Assembly: GCF_001524445.2 (NCBI RefSeq)
Contig: NZ_CP013417.1
Coordinates: forward strand, 1,736,001 to 1,800,000
Direction: 5' to 3'
DNA length: 64,000 nucleotides
Source: Burkholderia savannae
GTDB taxonomy: Bacteria; Pseudomonadota; Gammaproteobacteria; Burkholderiales; Burkholderiaceae
Numbering within the stretch: position 1 is the stretch's first letter; the number at the start of each line of letters is the position of its first letter. The notes under the pieces were generated by a model. It worked only from the letters and a program-made list of their open reading frames with translations. It made no database searches and was not told where the DNA came from. Shown piece after piece: positions 22,550 to 32,916 of the stretch. The position numbers and the translations under genes were made by a program.

Positions 22550-24442
22550 ATGACCGACACGAATCACTCGTCCATGCGCCAGCATTCGCTGCAATCGCTC
22601 GCAATCGCAGCAATCGGCGTGGTTTTCGGCGACATCGGCACGAGCCCGCTGTACTCGCTCAAGGAAGCGTTCAGTCCTGCCCACGGCATTCCTCTCACGC
22701 AAAGTTCGATCCTCGGAGTGATCTCGCTCCTGTTCTGGGCGATCATCCTCGTCGTCGGCATCAAGTACGTGCTGTTCGTGATGCGCGCCGACAACAACGG
22801 CGAAGGCGGCGTGCTCGCGCTGATGGCGCTGTCGCTGCGGCCGCTGAATCCGAAGTCGCGCGTCACCGGCCTGATGATGGCGCTCGGCATATTCGGCGCA
22901 TGCATGTTCTACGGCGACGCGGTGATCACGCCGGCGATCTCGGTGATGTCGGCGGTCGAGGGCCTCGAGGTCGCGGCGCCGCAACTGACGCACCTCGTGC
23001 TGCCGATCACGATCGTGATCCTGATCGCGCTGTTCTGGATACAGCGGCATGGCACCGCGACGGTCGGCAAGCTGTTCGGCCCGATCATGGTGCTCTGGTT
23101 CGTCACGATCGCCGTGCTCGGCGTCTACCATATCGCGCGCGCGCCGATGATCGTCTCGGCGATCAACCCGTACTACGCGTTCTCGTTCATGTCCGAGCAC
23201 GTGCTGCTCGCGTACGTGGTGCTCGGCTCCGTCGTGCTCGTGCTGACGGGGGCGGAGGCGCTTTATGCGGACATGGGCCACTTCGGCGCGAAGCCGATCC
23301 GGCTCGCCGCATACGTGCTCGTGATGCCGTCGCTCGTGCTCAATTACTTCGGCCAGGGCGCGCTGCTGCTCCTCGATCCGAAGGCGATCGAGAATCCGTT
23401 TTTCCTGCTCGCGCCGCAATGGGCGGCGCTGCCGCTCGTCGTGCTGTCGACGGTCGCCACCGTCATCGCGTCGCAGGCGGTGATCTCGGGCGCGTACTCG
23501 CTGACGAGCCAGGCGATCCAGCTCGGCTACGTGCCGCGGATGAAGATCCTGCACACGTCGGAGCTCGCGATCGGCCAGATCTACGTGCCCGTCGTCAACT
23601 GGCTGCTGTTGTTCGTGATCCTCTGCATCGTGATCGGCTTCAAGAGCTCCGACAACCTTGCGGCCGCGTACGGCATCGCGGTGACGGCGACGATGGTGAT
23701 CACGACGATCCTCGCCGCCGTCGTGATGGTGAAGGTCTGGAACTGGAACAAGCTGCTCGTCGCGGCGATCATCGGCGTGTTTCTCGTCGTCGATCTCGGC
23801 TTCTTCGGCGCGAACCTGCTGAAGGTCGAGCAGGGCGGCTGGCTGCCGCTCGGCATCGGCGCGCTGCTGTTCTTCCTGCTGACGACCTGGTACAAGGGGC
23901 GTCACCTCGTCAAGGAGCGCACGGCAGCCGACGGCATTCCGCTCGCGCCGTTCCTGCAGGGCCTGCTCGCGCATCCGCCGCACCGCGTGTCGGGCACCGC
24001 GATCTATCTGACGGGCAACGACACGCTCGTGCCGGTGAGCCTCCTGCACAACCTGAAGCACAACAAGGTGCTGCACGAGCGAACCATTTTCCTCACGTTC
24101 GTCACGCGCGACATTCCGTACGTGAGGGATGACGAACGAGTGACGATCCACGACGCGGGCGAAGGGCTCTACATCGTCAAGGCGGAGTACGGCTTCAACG
24201 AAACGCCGGACGTGAAGGCGACGCTCGAGGAAGTGGCGCGTCAGCGCGGCATCACGTTCGAGTTGATGGACACGTCGTTCTTCCTCGCGCGCGAAACGGT
24301 CGTGCCGACCCATCTGCCGGGCATGTCGATCTGGCGCGAACGCGTGTTCGCATGGATGCATCAGAACGCCGCGAAGCCCACCGATTTCTTCTCGATTCCG
24401 GCGAACCGCGTCGTCGAGCTCGGCACGAAGATCGAGATCTGA
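22550..24442 (+). CDS. kup: KUP-family low-affinity potassium transporter
   Basis: The 630-residue inner-membrane K+ uptake protein has about 12 membrane helices in the first ~430 residues, starting with [18 protein letters not shown], the family signature near residue 25. A cytoplasmic C-terminal domain of ~170 residues ends the protein. Typical conserved parts are [30 protein letters not shown] and YNETPD-like FNETPDV. The ATG chosen gives the normal length; the longer open frame upstream contains the promoter. Potassium symport with protons is family knowledge. Confidence 0.95.
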   Translation: MTDTNHSSMRQHSLQSLAIAAIGVVFGDIGTSPLYSLKEAFSPAHGIPLTQSSILGVISLLFWAIILVVGIKYVLFVMRADNNGEGGVLALMALSLRPLNPKSRVTGLMMALGIFGACMFYGDAVITPAISVMSAVEGLEVAAPQLTHLVLPITIVILIALFWIQRHGTATVGKLFGPIMVLWFVTIAVLGVYHIARAPMIVSAINPYYAFSFMSEHVLLAYVVLGSVVLVLTGAEALYADMGHFGAKPIRLAAYVLVMPSLVLNYFGQGALLLLDPKAIENPFFLLAPQWAALPLVVLSTVATVIASQAVISGAYSLTSQAIQLGYVPRMKILHTSELAIGQIYVPVVNWLLLFVILCIVIGFKSSDNLAAAYGIAVTATMVITTILAAVVMVKVWNWNKLLVAAIIGVFLVVDLGFFGANLLKVEQGGWLPLGIGALLFFLLTTWYKGRHLVKERTAADGIPLAPFLQGLLAHPPHRVSGTAIYLTGNDTLVPVSLLHNLKHNKVLHERTIFLTFVTRDIPYVRDDERVTIHDAGEGLYIVKAEYGFNETPDVKATLEEVARQRGITFELMDTSFFLARETVVPTHLPGMSIWRERVFAWMHQNAAKPTDFFSIPANRVVELGTKIEI

Positions 24443-24778
24443 GCGACGACGCGGGCCGCGTCCGTCGTTCTTCGGCAACGGCGCGGCCCGCAGGCTATGT
24501 GCATCGCTGTGCGGCGTGTGCGCCGGTCTGCTCCAGATTTGCTGCGTATCGTGCCGTCGACTTTCGAATGATCGACAACCGACCCTGGCGCGAACGAGGC
24601 GGCGAACGAGAGTCGCCGCCGGAAATCGGGTTGCGTTCGCTTTTCGGAAGCCGAAACCCGCGAGCGGACGTCGGTCGCGCGAGCCGGCTGCCGTGAATGG
24701 TCGCGGGGGCCGCGCGACGCCGCGGGCGTAAAAAAAGCCCGCATCGCTGCGGGCTTTTTCGTTGCCGGCGCGTCGCGC
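24443..24778. other. 336-base gap between converging kup and tex
   Basis: No coding signal is convincing here. The only structure I can support is the bidirectional terminator at 24732-24759. Confidence 0.6.
24732..24759. terminator. bidirectional terminator between kup and tex
   Basis: The perfect 12-bp stem AAAAAGCCCGCA/TGCGGGCTTTTT has a TCGC loop. The A-run and T-run let it serve both converging genes. Confidence 0.9.
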
Positions 24779-27112
24779 TCAACGCTGCTGCTTGAGTTTT
24801 GCGAACGCGGCGGCCATCGCGCCCGCCGGTTCCGGCTCGCGCGTGCGCTGCGGGCGGGCGCCGCCGCCACTGCGCATTCCGCCGCGCTCCGCGCCGCCGC
24901 GGCTGCCGGCGGCGCTCGGCGCCGCGTCGTCGTCGAGGCGCATCGTGAGCGAAATCCGCTGCCGCTTCACGTCGACATCGAGCACCTTCACCTTGACGAC
25001 CTGGCCCGCCTTCACGACTTCGTGAGGGTCCTTGACGAATTTCGTCGACATCGCGGACACGTGGACGAGGCCGTCCTGATGCACGCCGACGTCGACGAAC
25101 GCGCCGAACGCCGCGACGTTCGTCACGACGCCTTCGAGCACCATGCCCGGCGCGAGATCCGACACCTTCTCGACGCCTTCGCGGAACGTCGCGGTCTTGA
25201 ATTCGGGGCGCGGATCGCGGCCCGGCTTCTCGAGTTCGGACAGAATGTCGCGCACGGTCGGCAGCCCGAAACGGTCGTCGACGAATTCGGCGGGCGACAG
25301 GCCCGCGAGCGCTTCGCGGCTGCCGAGCACGTCGTCGATGCGCTTGCTGATCTTCGCGAGCATCCGCTCGACGACGGGGTACGCTTCCGGGTGCACCGAC
25401 GAGCGGTCGAGCGGATTCTCGCCGCCGTTGATGCGCAGGAAGCCGGCGGCCTGCTCGAATGTCTTGTCGCCGAGGCGCGGCACGCGGCGCAGGTGCTCGC
25501 GCGACGGGAACGGGCCGTTCGCGTCGCGGTAGTCGACGATGTTGCGCGCAAGCGTCGCATTGAGGCCCGACACGCGCGCAAGCAGCGCGGCCGACGCGGT
25601 GTTCGCATCGACGCCGACCGCGTTCACGCAGTCCTCGACGACCGCGTCGAGCGAACGCGCGAGCTCGCGCTGGTTCACGTCGTGCTGGTATTGGCCGACG
25701 CCGATCGCCTTCGGCTCGATCTTCACGAGCTCGGCGAGCGGGTCCTGCAGCCGGCGCGCGATCGACACGGCGCCGCGCAGCGACACGTCGAGCTCGGGGA
25801 ATTCCTTCGCGGCCAGCTCCGATGCCGAGTAGACGGACGCGCCCGCCTCGGACACGACGATCTTCTGCAGCTTGAGCTCCGGATGCCGTGCGATCAGCTC
25901 GCTCGCGAGCTTGTCGGTCTCGCGCGACGCGGTGCCGTTGCCGATGCTGACGAGCTCGGCCTGCGTGTGCGCGGCGATGCGCGCGAGCTTCGCGATCGAG
26001 CCGTCCCAGTCGCGGCGCGGCTCGTGCGGGTAGATCGTGTCGGTCGCGAGCAGCTTGCCCGTGCGATCGACGACCGCGACCTTCACGCCCGTGCGCAGAC
26101 CCGGGTCGAGACCGATCACGGCCTTCGGGCCCGCGGGCGCGGCGAGCAGCAGATCCTTCAGGTTGCGTGCAAACACGCGGATCGCTTCATGCTCGGCGTT
26201 CTCGCGCAGTTGCGTGAGCAGCTCGGTCTCGATGTGCGGCTGCACCTTCACGCGCCAGCACCAGCGGCACACGTCGGACAGCCACTTGTCGGCCGGCCGG
26301 TTCTGGTTCGCGATGCCGAAATGGCGCGCGATCATCGCCTCGCCGGGGTGCGGCACCTGCGCGTCGAGCTCGTCGCCGAGGCCGAGCTTGACGGTCAGCA
26401 CGCCGGCGTTGCGGCCGCGGAACAGCGCGAGCGCACGGTGCGACGGCACGGTCTTGATGGTTTCCGAGTAGTCGTAGTAGTCGCGGAATTTCTCGCCTTC
26501 CTCGCCTTCCTTGCCGTCGACGACGGCCGACGACACGACGCCGCGCTCGAACAGGTAGTCGCGCAGCTTGCCGAGCAGTTCCGCCGTCTCGCCGAATTGC
26601 TCGGACAGGATGTCGCGCGCGCCGTCGAGCGCCGCCTTCACGTCGGCGACGCCGTTGTCCGCGTTCACGTACGCGGCGGCTTCCGTTTGCGGATCGAGCA
26701 GAGGATTCGCGAGGAGCGCCTGCGCGAGCGGCTCGAGCCCGGCTTCGCGGGCGATCTGCGCGCGCGTGCGGCGCTTCGGCTTGTACGGCAGGTACAGATC
26801 CTCGAGCGTTTGCTTGCTGTCGGCCGCCTCGATCGCCGCGCGCAGCTCGTCGGTCAGCTTGCCTTGCTCGTCGATGCTCGCGACGATCGTCGCGCGCCGC
26901 TCTTCGAGCTCGCGCAGATACAGGAGGCGCTCTTCGAGCTGGCGCAGTTGCGTGTCGTCCAGGTTGCCCGTGACCTCCTTCCGGTAGCGGGCGATGAACG
27001 GAACGGTGGAGCCTTCGTCGAGGAGTTGCACCGCTGCTGCGACCTGCCTGGGCTGAACCGCCAGTTCGTCGGCGATGCGCTGTACGATCTTGAGTGCTAC
27101 GGTTTCCGTCAT
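24779..27112 (-). CDS. tex: Tex-family RNA-binding protein
   Basis: The 777-residue protein has the full Tex architecture. An N-terminal helical domain comes first, with [25 protein letters not shown] (residues ~35-60). The YqgF-like RNase H fold follows, with [20 protein letters not shown] helix-hairpin-helix pair comes next, with [27 protein letters not shown] (in part). A C-terminal S1 domain has [29 protein letters not shown] (in part). An Arg/Gly-rich tail of ~40 residues ends it. Tex proteins bind nucleic acid and affect transcription and virulence genes in several pathogens; the exact mechanism is unsettled. The start at 27112 (MTETVALKI) is chosen because upstream codons are not conserved-looking. 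Confidence 0.94.
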   Translation of the reverse strand: MTETVALKIVQRIADELAVQPRQVAAAVQLLDEGSTVPFIARYRKEVTGNLDDTQLRQLEERLLYLRELEERRATIVASIDEQGKLTDELRAAIEAADSKQTLEDLYLPYKPKRRTRAQIAREAGLEPLAQALLANPLLDPQTEAAAYVNADNGVADVKAALDGARDILSEQFGETAELLGKLRDYLFERGVVSSAVVDGKEGEEGEKFRDYYDYSETIKTVPSHRALALFRGRNAGVLTVKLGLGDELDAQVPHPGEAMIARHFGIANQNRPADKWLSDVCRWCWRVKVQPHIETELLTQLRENAEHEAIRVFARNLKDLLLAAPAGPKAVIGLDPGLRTGVKVAVVDRTGKLLATDTIYPHEPRRDWDGSIAKLARIAAHTQAELVSIGNGTASRETDKLASELIARHPELKLQKIVVSEAGASVYSASELAAKEFPELDVSLRGAVSIARRLQDPLAELVKIEPKAIGVGQYQHDVNQRELARSLDAVVEDCVNAVGVDANTASAALLARVSGLNATLARNIVDYRDANGPFPSREHLRRVPRLGDKTFEQAAGFLRINGGENPLDRSSVHPEAYPVVERMLAKISKRIDDVLGSREALAGLSPAEFVDDRFGLPTVRDILSELEKPGRDPRPEFKTATFREGVEKVSDLAPGMVLEGVVTNVAAFGAFVDVGVHQDGLVHVSAMSTKFVKDPHEVVKAGQVVKVKVLDVDVKRQRISLTMRLDDDAAPSAAGSRGGAERGGMRSGGGARPQRTREPEPAGAMAAAFAKLKQQR

Positions 27113-27236
27113 GTCGTGATGTGCGTCTACTGCCTGCTGAAATCGCCCGGTCCGGCCGACTGCGCCCTCGGGCCGGCCCTGGCGGGTGAATGGAGCGGGG
27201 CATTTTGCCATAAATGCGAAAGGGTCTAGCCGCGGG

Positions 27237-27245
27237 TGTTAGAAT
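27237..27245 (+). promoter_or_regulatory. extended -10 element directly before the gene at 27253
   Basis: TGTTAGAAT is an extended -10 with TAGAAT at 27240-27245. Transcription would start at about 27252, almost on the ATG at 27253, which suggests a leaderless mRNA. Confidence 0.4.
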
Positions 27246-27252
27246 TTGGCCC

Positions 27253-28002
27253 ATGATCCGCAGCTTTCCTACGACGTTGCCTACTTCCCGATTTTCCATT
27301 GTCGCGTTCGCCGTGGCGCTTGCGGCGACGCTGTCCTGCGCGCCCGTCGCCGGCGTCGCGCAGACGTCCGCAGCGGCGCCGGCCGCCGCTGCGTCCGATG
27401 CGGATACGTTCGCCGCGCAAGCGAATTTCGACGCGCGTCAAAAAGTGCTCAATCAACGCACGACGGAAAACGATTATCGTTATGCGGTGGCCCAGCACGA
27501 TTGCTACAGCGCGTTTTTCGTCAATCGCTGCTTGAACAAGGCGCGCGAGACGGTGCGCGCGGAGCGCGCGAGCATCAGCCAGGAGCAGCTCGCGCTCGAC
27601 GACGAACAGCGTGCGGTGCGCGCGCAGGAGCGCGACCGGCAACTGGCGCTCAAGGATGCGCAGCGGCAGGCGCAAGCGCCGCAGCGCGCGGCCGACGAAG
27701 CGGCGAATGCGGCGGCTTATGAAGGCAAGCAGCAGCAAAACGCGCTGAAGCGCGCGGAGCGCGACGCGCAGGCGCCGCAGCGCGCGGCGAACCAGAAGGC
27801 CTACGATGCGAAGCAGGCCGAGTTTCAGCGCAAGCTCGACGCGGCGCACGCGCAGGCGGCGAAGGATGCGCAGCAGCGTGCGGGGAACGCCGAGCGCTAC
27901 GAACAGAAGCAGCGTGACGCGGCGCAGCACAAGGCGGACGTCGAGGAGCGCCAGCGACAGGCCGCCGAGAAGGCGAAGCAGAAGCAACAACAGCAGCAGT
28001 AA
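27253..28002 (+). CDS. exported coiled-coil protein of unknown function
   Basis: I do not recognise this 249-residue protein. A signal peptide (residues ~1-36, with RFSIVAFAVALAATLSCA and cleavage likely after GVAQ) is followed by a short conserved-looking segment with two cysteines (HDCYSAFFVNRCLNKARE) that could form a disulfide. The remaining ~170 residues are a highly charged, Gln/Ala/Lys/Arg-rich predicted coiled coil with internally repeated QAPQRAA elements, ending in five glutamines. Periplasmic or cell-envelope location is likely. No Shine-Dalgarno is seen; the -10 lies right before the ATG. Confidence 0.75.
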   Translation: MIRSFPTTLPTSRFSIVAFAVALAATLSCAPVAGVAQTSAAAPAAAASDADTFAAQANFDARQKVLNQRTTENDYRYAVAQHDCYSAFFVNRCLNKARETVRAERASISQEQLALDDEQRAVRAQERDRQLALKDAQRQAQAPQRAADEAANAAAYEGKQQQNALKRAERDAQAPQRAANQKAYDAKQAEFQRKLDAAHAQAAKDAQQRAGNAERYEQKQRDAAQHKADVEERQRQAAEKAKQKQQQQQ

Positions 28003-28111
28003 CGGTTAGCAGCAGGGGTAGTGACGCGGTAGCGTTGGGTGGTGGTTTCGCAAGGCAATCTCGGGCATGCGGGCGGCTCGGCCGGCATGCCGATTCAGTG
28101 AGGAGGCGAGT

Positions 28112-28327
28112 ATGCAAACCCGTTCGGCGGAAACTCAACAGGAACTGTACAACCGACTGACGTCGTTGCAGGAGCTGCACAGGCAGCTTGCCCGCGAGAT
28201 CGAGCAGAAGGAGGGCCGGTCCGACATCGACGACCTGGCGCTGCACCGGCTGAAGAAGGAAAAGCTGCTCGCCAAAGACAAGATCATCATGCTGCAGTCG
28301 CAGCTCGAACCGGATAAGCGCGCTTGA
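28112..28327 (+). CDS. DUF465 (YdcH-like) small protein
   Basis: The 71-residue helical protein has the DUF465 pattern: a first helix with YNRLTSLQELHRQLAREIEQKEG and a second with LALHRLKKEKLLAKDKI. These form an antiparallel helical hairpin. The ATG is preceded by GAGGCGAG. The protein is probably cytoplasmic. The family is widespread in proteobacteria, with no settled function. It lies 60 bases before the helicase gene and may share a transcript with it. Confidence 0.85.
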   Translation: MQTRSAETQQELYNRLTSLQELHRQLAREIEQKEGRSDIDDLALHRLKKEKLLAKDKIIMLQSQLEPDKRA

Positions 28328-28386
28328 CGCGCGGCCTGGCAAGCGCCGGCGCCGCGGCAAGCGCCGGATACTAGGAACCGCTTGCC

Positions 28387-30642
28387 TTGAATTCACCGCT
28401 TGATGTCAATCCCGACGCGCGGCGCGACGATTCGTCCGCCGCGCGCGCCCGCACGTCCGGCGCCGTGGCGGCGACGGGCGCGTATACGCCGAGCGTGAAG
28501 CGTATCGACGAGCTCGACGCGATCTTCGGCGACGGCGGCCTCTTCGCGCGCGCGCTCGACAGCTATCGTCCGCGCGCGTCGCAGATCGACATGGCGCGCG
28601 CCGTCGCGGCCGCGATGGAGGCGTCGGGTAAGCTGATGCCGGAGCCCGAGATCTTCGAGACGCGCAAGCGTCCCGCGCGACGCCTGCAGGAGGGCGCTTC
28701 CGCCGGCCGCGACGACGCGCCCGCCGCATTGCCCGACGGCGAAGGTGCCGACAACGGCGACAACACGCTGATCGTCGAGGCGGGCACGGGCACCGGCAAG
28801 ACCTATGCATACCTCGTCCCGGCGATGCTCTGGGGCGGCAAGGTCATCGTGTCGACGGGCACGAAGCACTTGCAGGATCAGCTGTTCCTGCGCGACATCC
28901 CGACGGTGCGCGATGCGCTCGCGGTGCCCGTGACGGTCGCGATGCTCAAGGGGCGCGCAAACTATCTGTGCCATTACTACCTGCAGCGCACGGCCGACAA
29001 CGGCCGCCTGCCGTCGCGGCAGGACACCGCTTACCTGCAGGACATCATCCGCTTCGCGAAGATCACGAAGAGCGGCGACAAGGCCGAGCTCGCGAGCGTG
29101 CCGGAGACGTCGTCCGTGTGGTCGATGGTCACGTCGACGCGCGACAACTGCCTCGGCCAGGAATGCCCGCATTACAAGGATTGCTTCGTGATGCAGGCGC
29201 GCCGCGAGGCGCAGCAGGCGGACGTCGTCGTCGTCAATCACCACCTGTTCTTCGCGGACATCATGCTGCGCGACACCGGGATGGCCGAGTTGCTGCCGAG
29301 CGCGAACACGATCATCTTCGACGAGGCGCATCAACTGCCCGAGACCGCGACGCTCTTTTTCGGCGAGACGCTGTCGACGACGCAGCTGCTCGAGCTCGCG
29401 CGCGACTCGGTGGTCGAAGGTCTTGCGCATGCGCGTGACGCGGTGGAATGGGTGAAGCTCGGCGGCGCGCTCGAGCGTGCGGCGCGCGACTTGCGGCTTG
29501 TGTTCGCCGACGACGGCATCGTGCGGATGTCGCTCGCGCAGCTGGGTGACGGCCATCCGCTCTTTGGCGCGCTCGACGCGCTCGACGCGGCGCTCGGCGC
29601 GCTGTCGACCGCGCTTGCGGGACAAGCGGAGCGCGCCGAGTCGATCGCCGCATGCGAGCGCCGCGCGCGCGAGCTGCAGGATCTGCTCGCGGGCTGGGTC
29701 GCGCCCGGCGCGAAGGAGGACGCAGCCGATGCGCAAGCCGGAGCTCAGGCGGGCGAGCACGGCGATCCGAACGAGAAGGTGCGCTGGGTCGAGGTATTCG
29801 CGCACACGGTCCAGTTGCACGAAACGCCGCTGTCCGTCGCGCCGATCTTCGCGAAACAGCGCGCGGGCGTGCCGCGCGCGTGGATCTTCACGTCGGCGAC
29901 GCTGTCGGTGCGTGGCGATTTCACGCATTACGCGGCGCAGATGGGCCTCAACGCGCGCCGCTCGATGACGCTGCCGAGCCCGTTCGACTATCAAACGCAA
30001 GGGCTCCTGTACGTGCCGCGGAACTTGCCGCAGCCGTCGTCGCCCGCGTTCACCGACGCGGTGTTCGACGCCGCGCTGCCGGCGATCGAGGCGTCGGGCG
30101 GCGGTGTGTTCGTGCTGTGCACGACGCTGCGCGCGGTCGACCGGATCGCGACGAAGCTGCGCGATACGATCGACGCGCGCGGCTGGGGCACGCCGCTCCT
30201 CGTGCAGGGCGACGCAAGCCGCACCGAGCTGCTCGACCGGTTCCGCGCGTACGGCAATGCGATTCTCGTCGGCAGCCAGAGCTTCTGGGAAGGCGTCGAC
30301 GTGCGCGGCGACGCGCTGTCGCTCGTCGTGATCGACAAGCTGCCGTTCGCGCCGCCCGACGATCCGGTGCTCGCCGCGCGGCTCGACGCGCTGACGAAAA
30401 AGGGATTGAGCCCGTTCGCCGCCCACCAACTGCCGCAGGCCGTCATCACGCTGAAGCAGGGCGCGGGCCGCTTGATTCGTGCGGAGACGGATCGCGGCGT
30501 GCTGATGATCTGCGACACGCGCCTCGTCGACAAGCCGTACGGCCGGCGCATCTGGCAGAGCCTGCCGCCCTTCAAGCGCACGCGCGAGATCGACGTCGTC
30601 CGCGAGTTCTTCGCCGAGCGGCGCGAGCCCGAGCAGGCTTGA
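28387..30642 (+). CDS. DinG/YoaA-type ATP-dependent DNA helicase
   Basis: The 751-residue XPD-like superfamily 2 helicase acts 5' to 3' and is linked to repair of stalled forks and R-loops. Walker A is EAGTGTGKTYAYL, about residue 137. An iron-sulfur cluster region has cysteines in NYLCHYY, RDNCLGQECPHYKDC. The DEAH box is IFDEAHQLPE. C-terminal helicase motifs include FTSATLSVRGDF, GSQSFWEGVDVRG and KQGAGRLIRAETDRG. The TTG start is preceded by AGGAA at a 9-base gap. The first ~40 residues are Ala/Arg-rich and may be variable. YoaA versus DinG cannot be settled here. Confidence 0.9.
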   Translation: MNSPLDVNPDARRDDSSAARARTSGAVAATGAYTPSVKRIDELDAIFGDGGLFARALDSYRPRASQIDMARAVAAAMEASGKLMPEPEIFETRKRPARRLQEGASAGRDDAPAALPDGEGADNGDNTLIVEAGTGTGKTYAYLVPAMLWGGKVIVSTGTKHLQDQLFLRDIPTVRDALAVPVTVAMLKGRANYLCHYYLQRTADNGRLPSRQDTAYLQDIIRFAKITKSGDKAELASVPETSSVWSMVTSTRDNCLGQECPHYKDCFVMQARREAQQADVVVVNHHLFFADIMLRDTGMAELLPSANTIIFDEAHQLPETATLFFGETLSTTQLLELARDSVVEGLAHARDAVEWVKLGGALERAARDLRLVFADDGIVRMSLAQLGDGHPLFGALDALDAALGALSTALAGQAERAESIAACERRARELQDLLAGWVAPGAKEDAADAQAGAQAGEHGDPNEKVRWVEVFAHTVQLHETPLSVAPIFAKQRAGVPRAWIFTSATLSVRGDFTHYAAQMGLNARRSMTLPSPFDYQTQGLLYVPRNLPQPSSPAFTDAVFDAALPAIEASGGGVFVLCTTLRAVDRIATKLRDTIDARGWGTPLLVQGDASRTELLDRFRAYGNAILVGSQSFWEGVDVRGDALSLVVIDKLPFAPPDDPVLAARLDALTKKGLSPFAAHQLPQAVITLKQGAGRLIRAETDRGVLMICDTRLVDKPYGRRIWQSLPPFKRTREIDVVREFFAERREPEQA

Positions 30643-30759
30643 GCGCGCCGCACGCGCGCCGTTTGCGGCGGCGGCACGGGATGTGCGGGGCGATCGGCGA
30701 GCAGTGCGGCCGCGCCGCGCTGCTCGCGGCGTGTGCTAAACGCGCGAGAACGCCTCAAA

Positions 30760-30796
30760 AAAAGAAAACCCGGCTCGACAGGCCGGGTTTTCTTTT
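30760..30796. terminator. bidirectional terminator between the helicase gene and bamD
   Basis: The perfect 15-bp stem AAAAGAAAACCCGGC/GCCGGGTTTTCTTTT has a TCGACAG loop. It is the longest perfect stem among the terminators in this window and serves two converging genes. Confidence 0.92.
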
Positions 30797-30844
30797 GGCA
30801 GCGTCCGTCAACTGCGGTCAACTGCGTAATGCGCGACGCTCAGC

Positions 30845-31687
30845 TCAGAACTGCCACCACGATTTCTTCGCGCCCGGCCGAGCATGACCGGTCACGTACG
30901 GGCTGTCCGGGAACGTCGACGCGAGCACGCGCTTCGTGTCGTCGGCGAGCTGCGTCTGGTTCAGCTTCGCGTACGACAGCATCATGATGTGCAGCGCATC
31001 CTCGATCGCGGGCGCGTTCTTGTATTCCCTGATCGCGAGTTGCGCGCGGTTGATCGCCGCGACGTAAGCGCCGCGCCGGTAGTAGTAATCGGCCGCGTGC
31101 ACTTCGTGCGATGCGAGCGCGTTGACGATGTAGCGCATCCGCGCGGCCGCGTCCGGCGCATACTTGCTCTTCGGATAGCGGTCGACGACGAGCTTGAATG
31201 CGTCATACGATTCGCGCAGCGCCTGCGGATCGCGCTCGCTCATGTCCTGGCCGGAGAAGCGGCCGAAGAGACCGAGGTCGTCGTTGAAGTGGATCATCCC
31301 CTTCAGATAGTACGCGTACGCGATATCCGGGTGATCCGGGTGCAGCTGGATGAAGCGGTCGATTGCCTGGTCGGCCGCGGCTGCTTCGTTGTCCTTCCAG
31401 TTGCAGTACGCGACGTTGATCTGCGCCTGCTGCGCGAAATGGCCGAACGGATCGCGGCCCTGCAGCGCTTCGAAGTATTTCGCGCACTTGCCCCAGTCGC
31501 CGCCCGTCAATGCATCCTGAGCCTCTGAGTATAATTTGTTGTTCGACCAGGTCGCCGTCTCGTCGGTCTTCTGCGGCAAGCCGTGGCAGCCCGCGACGAG
31601 CGCCGCCGCAGCGGCCAGCGCGGCCCAGGCGGCCGCAGGTTTCGCGACGCGTTTGGTCGAATGCATCATGGTGAATAGGGCTCGCAT
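30845..31687 (-). CDS. bamD: outer-membrane assembly lipoprotein BamD (ComL)
   Basis: The 280-residue lipoprotein is the essential TPR subunit of the BAM complex. The signal peptide ends in the lipobox LVAGC (HSTKRVAKPAAAWAALAAA precedes it). Five TPR-like repeats follow, including KLYSEAQDALTGGDWGKCAKYFEAL (in part) and YPKSKYAPDAAARM. Starts at 31687, 31669 or 31666 all keep the signal peptide; the first is given. It is divergent from rluD with 35 bases between the starts, an arrangement conserved in many proteobacteria (bamD-rluD-pgeF). Confidence 0.95.
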   Translation of the reverse strand: MRALFTMMHSTKRVAKPAAAWAALAAAAALVAGCHGLPQKTDETATWSNNKLYSEAQDALTGGDWGKCAKYFEALQGRDPFGHFAQQAQINVAYCNWKDNEAAAADQAIDRFIQLHPDHPDIAYAYYLKGMIHFNDDLGLFGRFSGQDMSERDPQALRESYDAFKLVVDRYPKSKYAPDAAARMRYIVNALASHEVHAADYYYRRGAYVAAINRAQLAIREYKNAPAIEDALHIMMLSYAKLNQTQLADDTKRVLASTFPDSPYVTGHARPGAKKSWWQF

Positions 31688-31722
31688 TGTCCTAGCTTCA
31701 AGTCTCAAGTGACCCAGTCTAA

Positions 31723-32910
31723 ATGACCCGTTCAAGTTCGTTGAATGCCCGTGCGGGCAAGTCAAACCGCGACGATTATAGCCCAAGCGTCAGCCCCGCC
31801 GATGCTTCTGCCGGCGATTCGCTCGACGATGATCTGACGAGCGACGCGCTCGTCGCGCCCGCGAGCGCCGATTCCGGCGCCGATGCGCCGCGCGTGATCG
31901 AGGTGCCGCCCGCGCTCGCGGGCGAGCGCCTCGACAAGGCGCTCGCGCAGCTCTTCCCCGAGTTTTCGCGCAGCCGCCTGCAGCAGTGGATCGAATCGGA
32001 GCGCGTGCGCGTCGACGGCGCGCACGCGAAGATCCGGCAGCCCGTGCCGCTCGGCGCGACGATCGAGCTCTTGCCCGACCTGCTGCCCGAGCAACTCGCG
32101 TTCGCGCCGGAGCCGGTGCCGCTTTCGATCGTCTACGAGGACGACACGCTCGTCGTCGTAGACAAGCCGGCCGGCCTCGTCGTGCATCCGGCCGCCGGCA
32201 ACTGGAGCGGCACGCTGCTCAACGGCCTGCTGCACCGCTATGCCGATGCGGCGGGCCTGCCGCGCGCGGGCATCGTGCACCGGCTCGACAAGGAAACGTC
32301 GGGCCTGATGGTCGTCGCGCGCACGCTCGCCGCGCAGACCGACCTGATCCGCCAATTGCAGGCGCGCACGGTGAAGCGCCGCTATTTCGCGCTCGCGTGG
32401 GGGCAGATGCCCGATGAGGGCACGATCGACGCGCCGATCGGCCGCGACCCGCGCGAACGCACGCGGATGGCGGTCGTCACGGGGGCGGCGGGCAAGCCGG
32501 CGCGCACGCATTTCCGTACGGTCGACACGACGATGTGGGAGCGCCAGCCGGTGTCGGCGATCCATTGCGATCTCGAGACCGGGCGCACGCACCAGATTCG
32601 CGTGCATTGCGCGCACGTCGGGCATCCGCTCCTCGGCGATCCCGTGTACGGCCGCGCGCGCGGCAAGCGCTCGGTCGCGCCGCTGCCGGGCGGCTTCGCG
32701 CGGCAGGCGCTGCACGCTTGGCGGCTCGGCCTCGTGCATCCCGCGAGCGGCCGGACGATGCAATGGCGCGCGCCGCTGCCGGCCGATCTCGCGGCGCTCG
32801 TCGACGCGCTCGGCTTCGGTGCGGACGACGCGGAATTCGGCGACGACGACGCGGTCTATGACGAAGGTTACGATGACGGCATCCCGCATGCCGGCGACGA
32901 TGAGGATTGA
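31723..32910 (+). CDS. rluD: 23S rRNA pseudouridine synthase RluD
   Basis: The 395-residue enzyme makes pseudouridines at 1911, 1915 and 1917 in helix 69 of 23S rRNA. An unusually long polar N-terminus (~50 residues, Ser/Asp-rich) precedes the S4 domain ([21 protein letters not shown]). The catalytic motif is [16 protein letters not shown], with the essential Asp. Later motifs are [21 protein letters not shown] (in part) and [13 protein letters not shown]. The C-terminal ~45 residues are acidic. The next gene, pgeF, starts 6 bases after the stop, and both may be one transcript. Confidence 0.95.
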   Translation: MTRSSSLNARAGKSNRDDYSPSVSPADASAGDSLDDDLTSDALVAPASADSGADAPRVIEVPPALAGERLDKALAQLFPEFSRSRLQQWIESERVRVDGAHAKIRQPVPLGATIELLPDLLPEQLAFAPEPVPLSIVYEDDTLVVVDKPAGLVVHPAAGNWSGTLLNGLLHRYADAAGLPRAGIVHRLDKETSGLMVVARTLAAQTDLIRQLQARTVKRRYFALAWGQMPDEGTIDAPIGRDPRERTRMAVVTGAAGKPARTHFRTVDTTMWERQPVSAIHCDLETGRTHQIRVHCAHVGHPLLGDPVYGRARGKRSVAPLPGGFARQALHAWRLGLVHPASGRTMQWRAPLPADLAALVDALGFGADDAEFGDDDAVYDEGYDDGIPHAGDDED

Positions 32911-32916
32911 TTCCCG

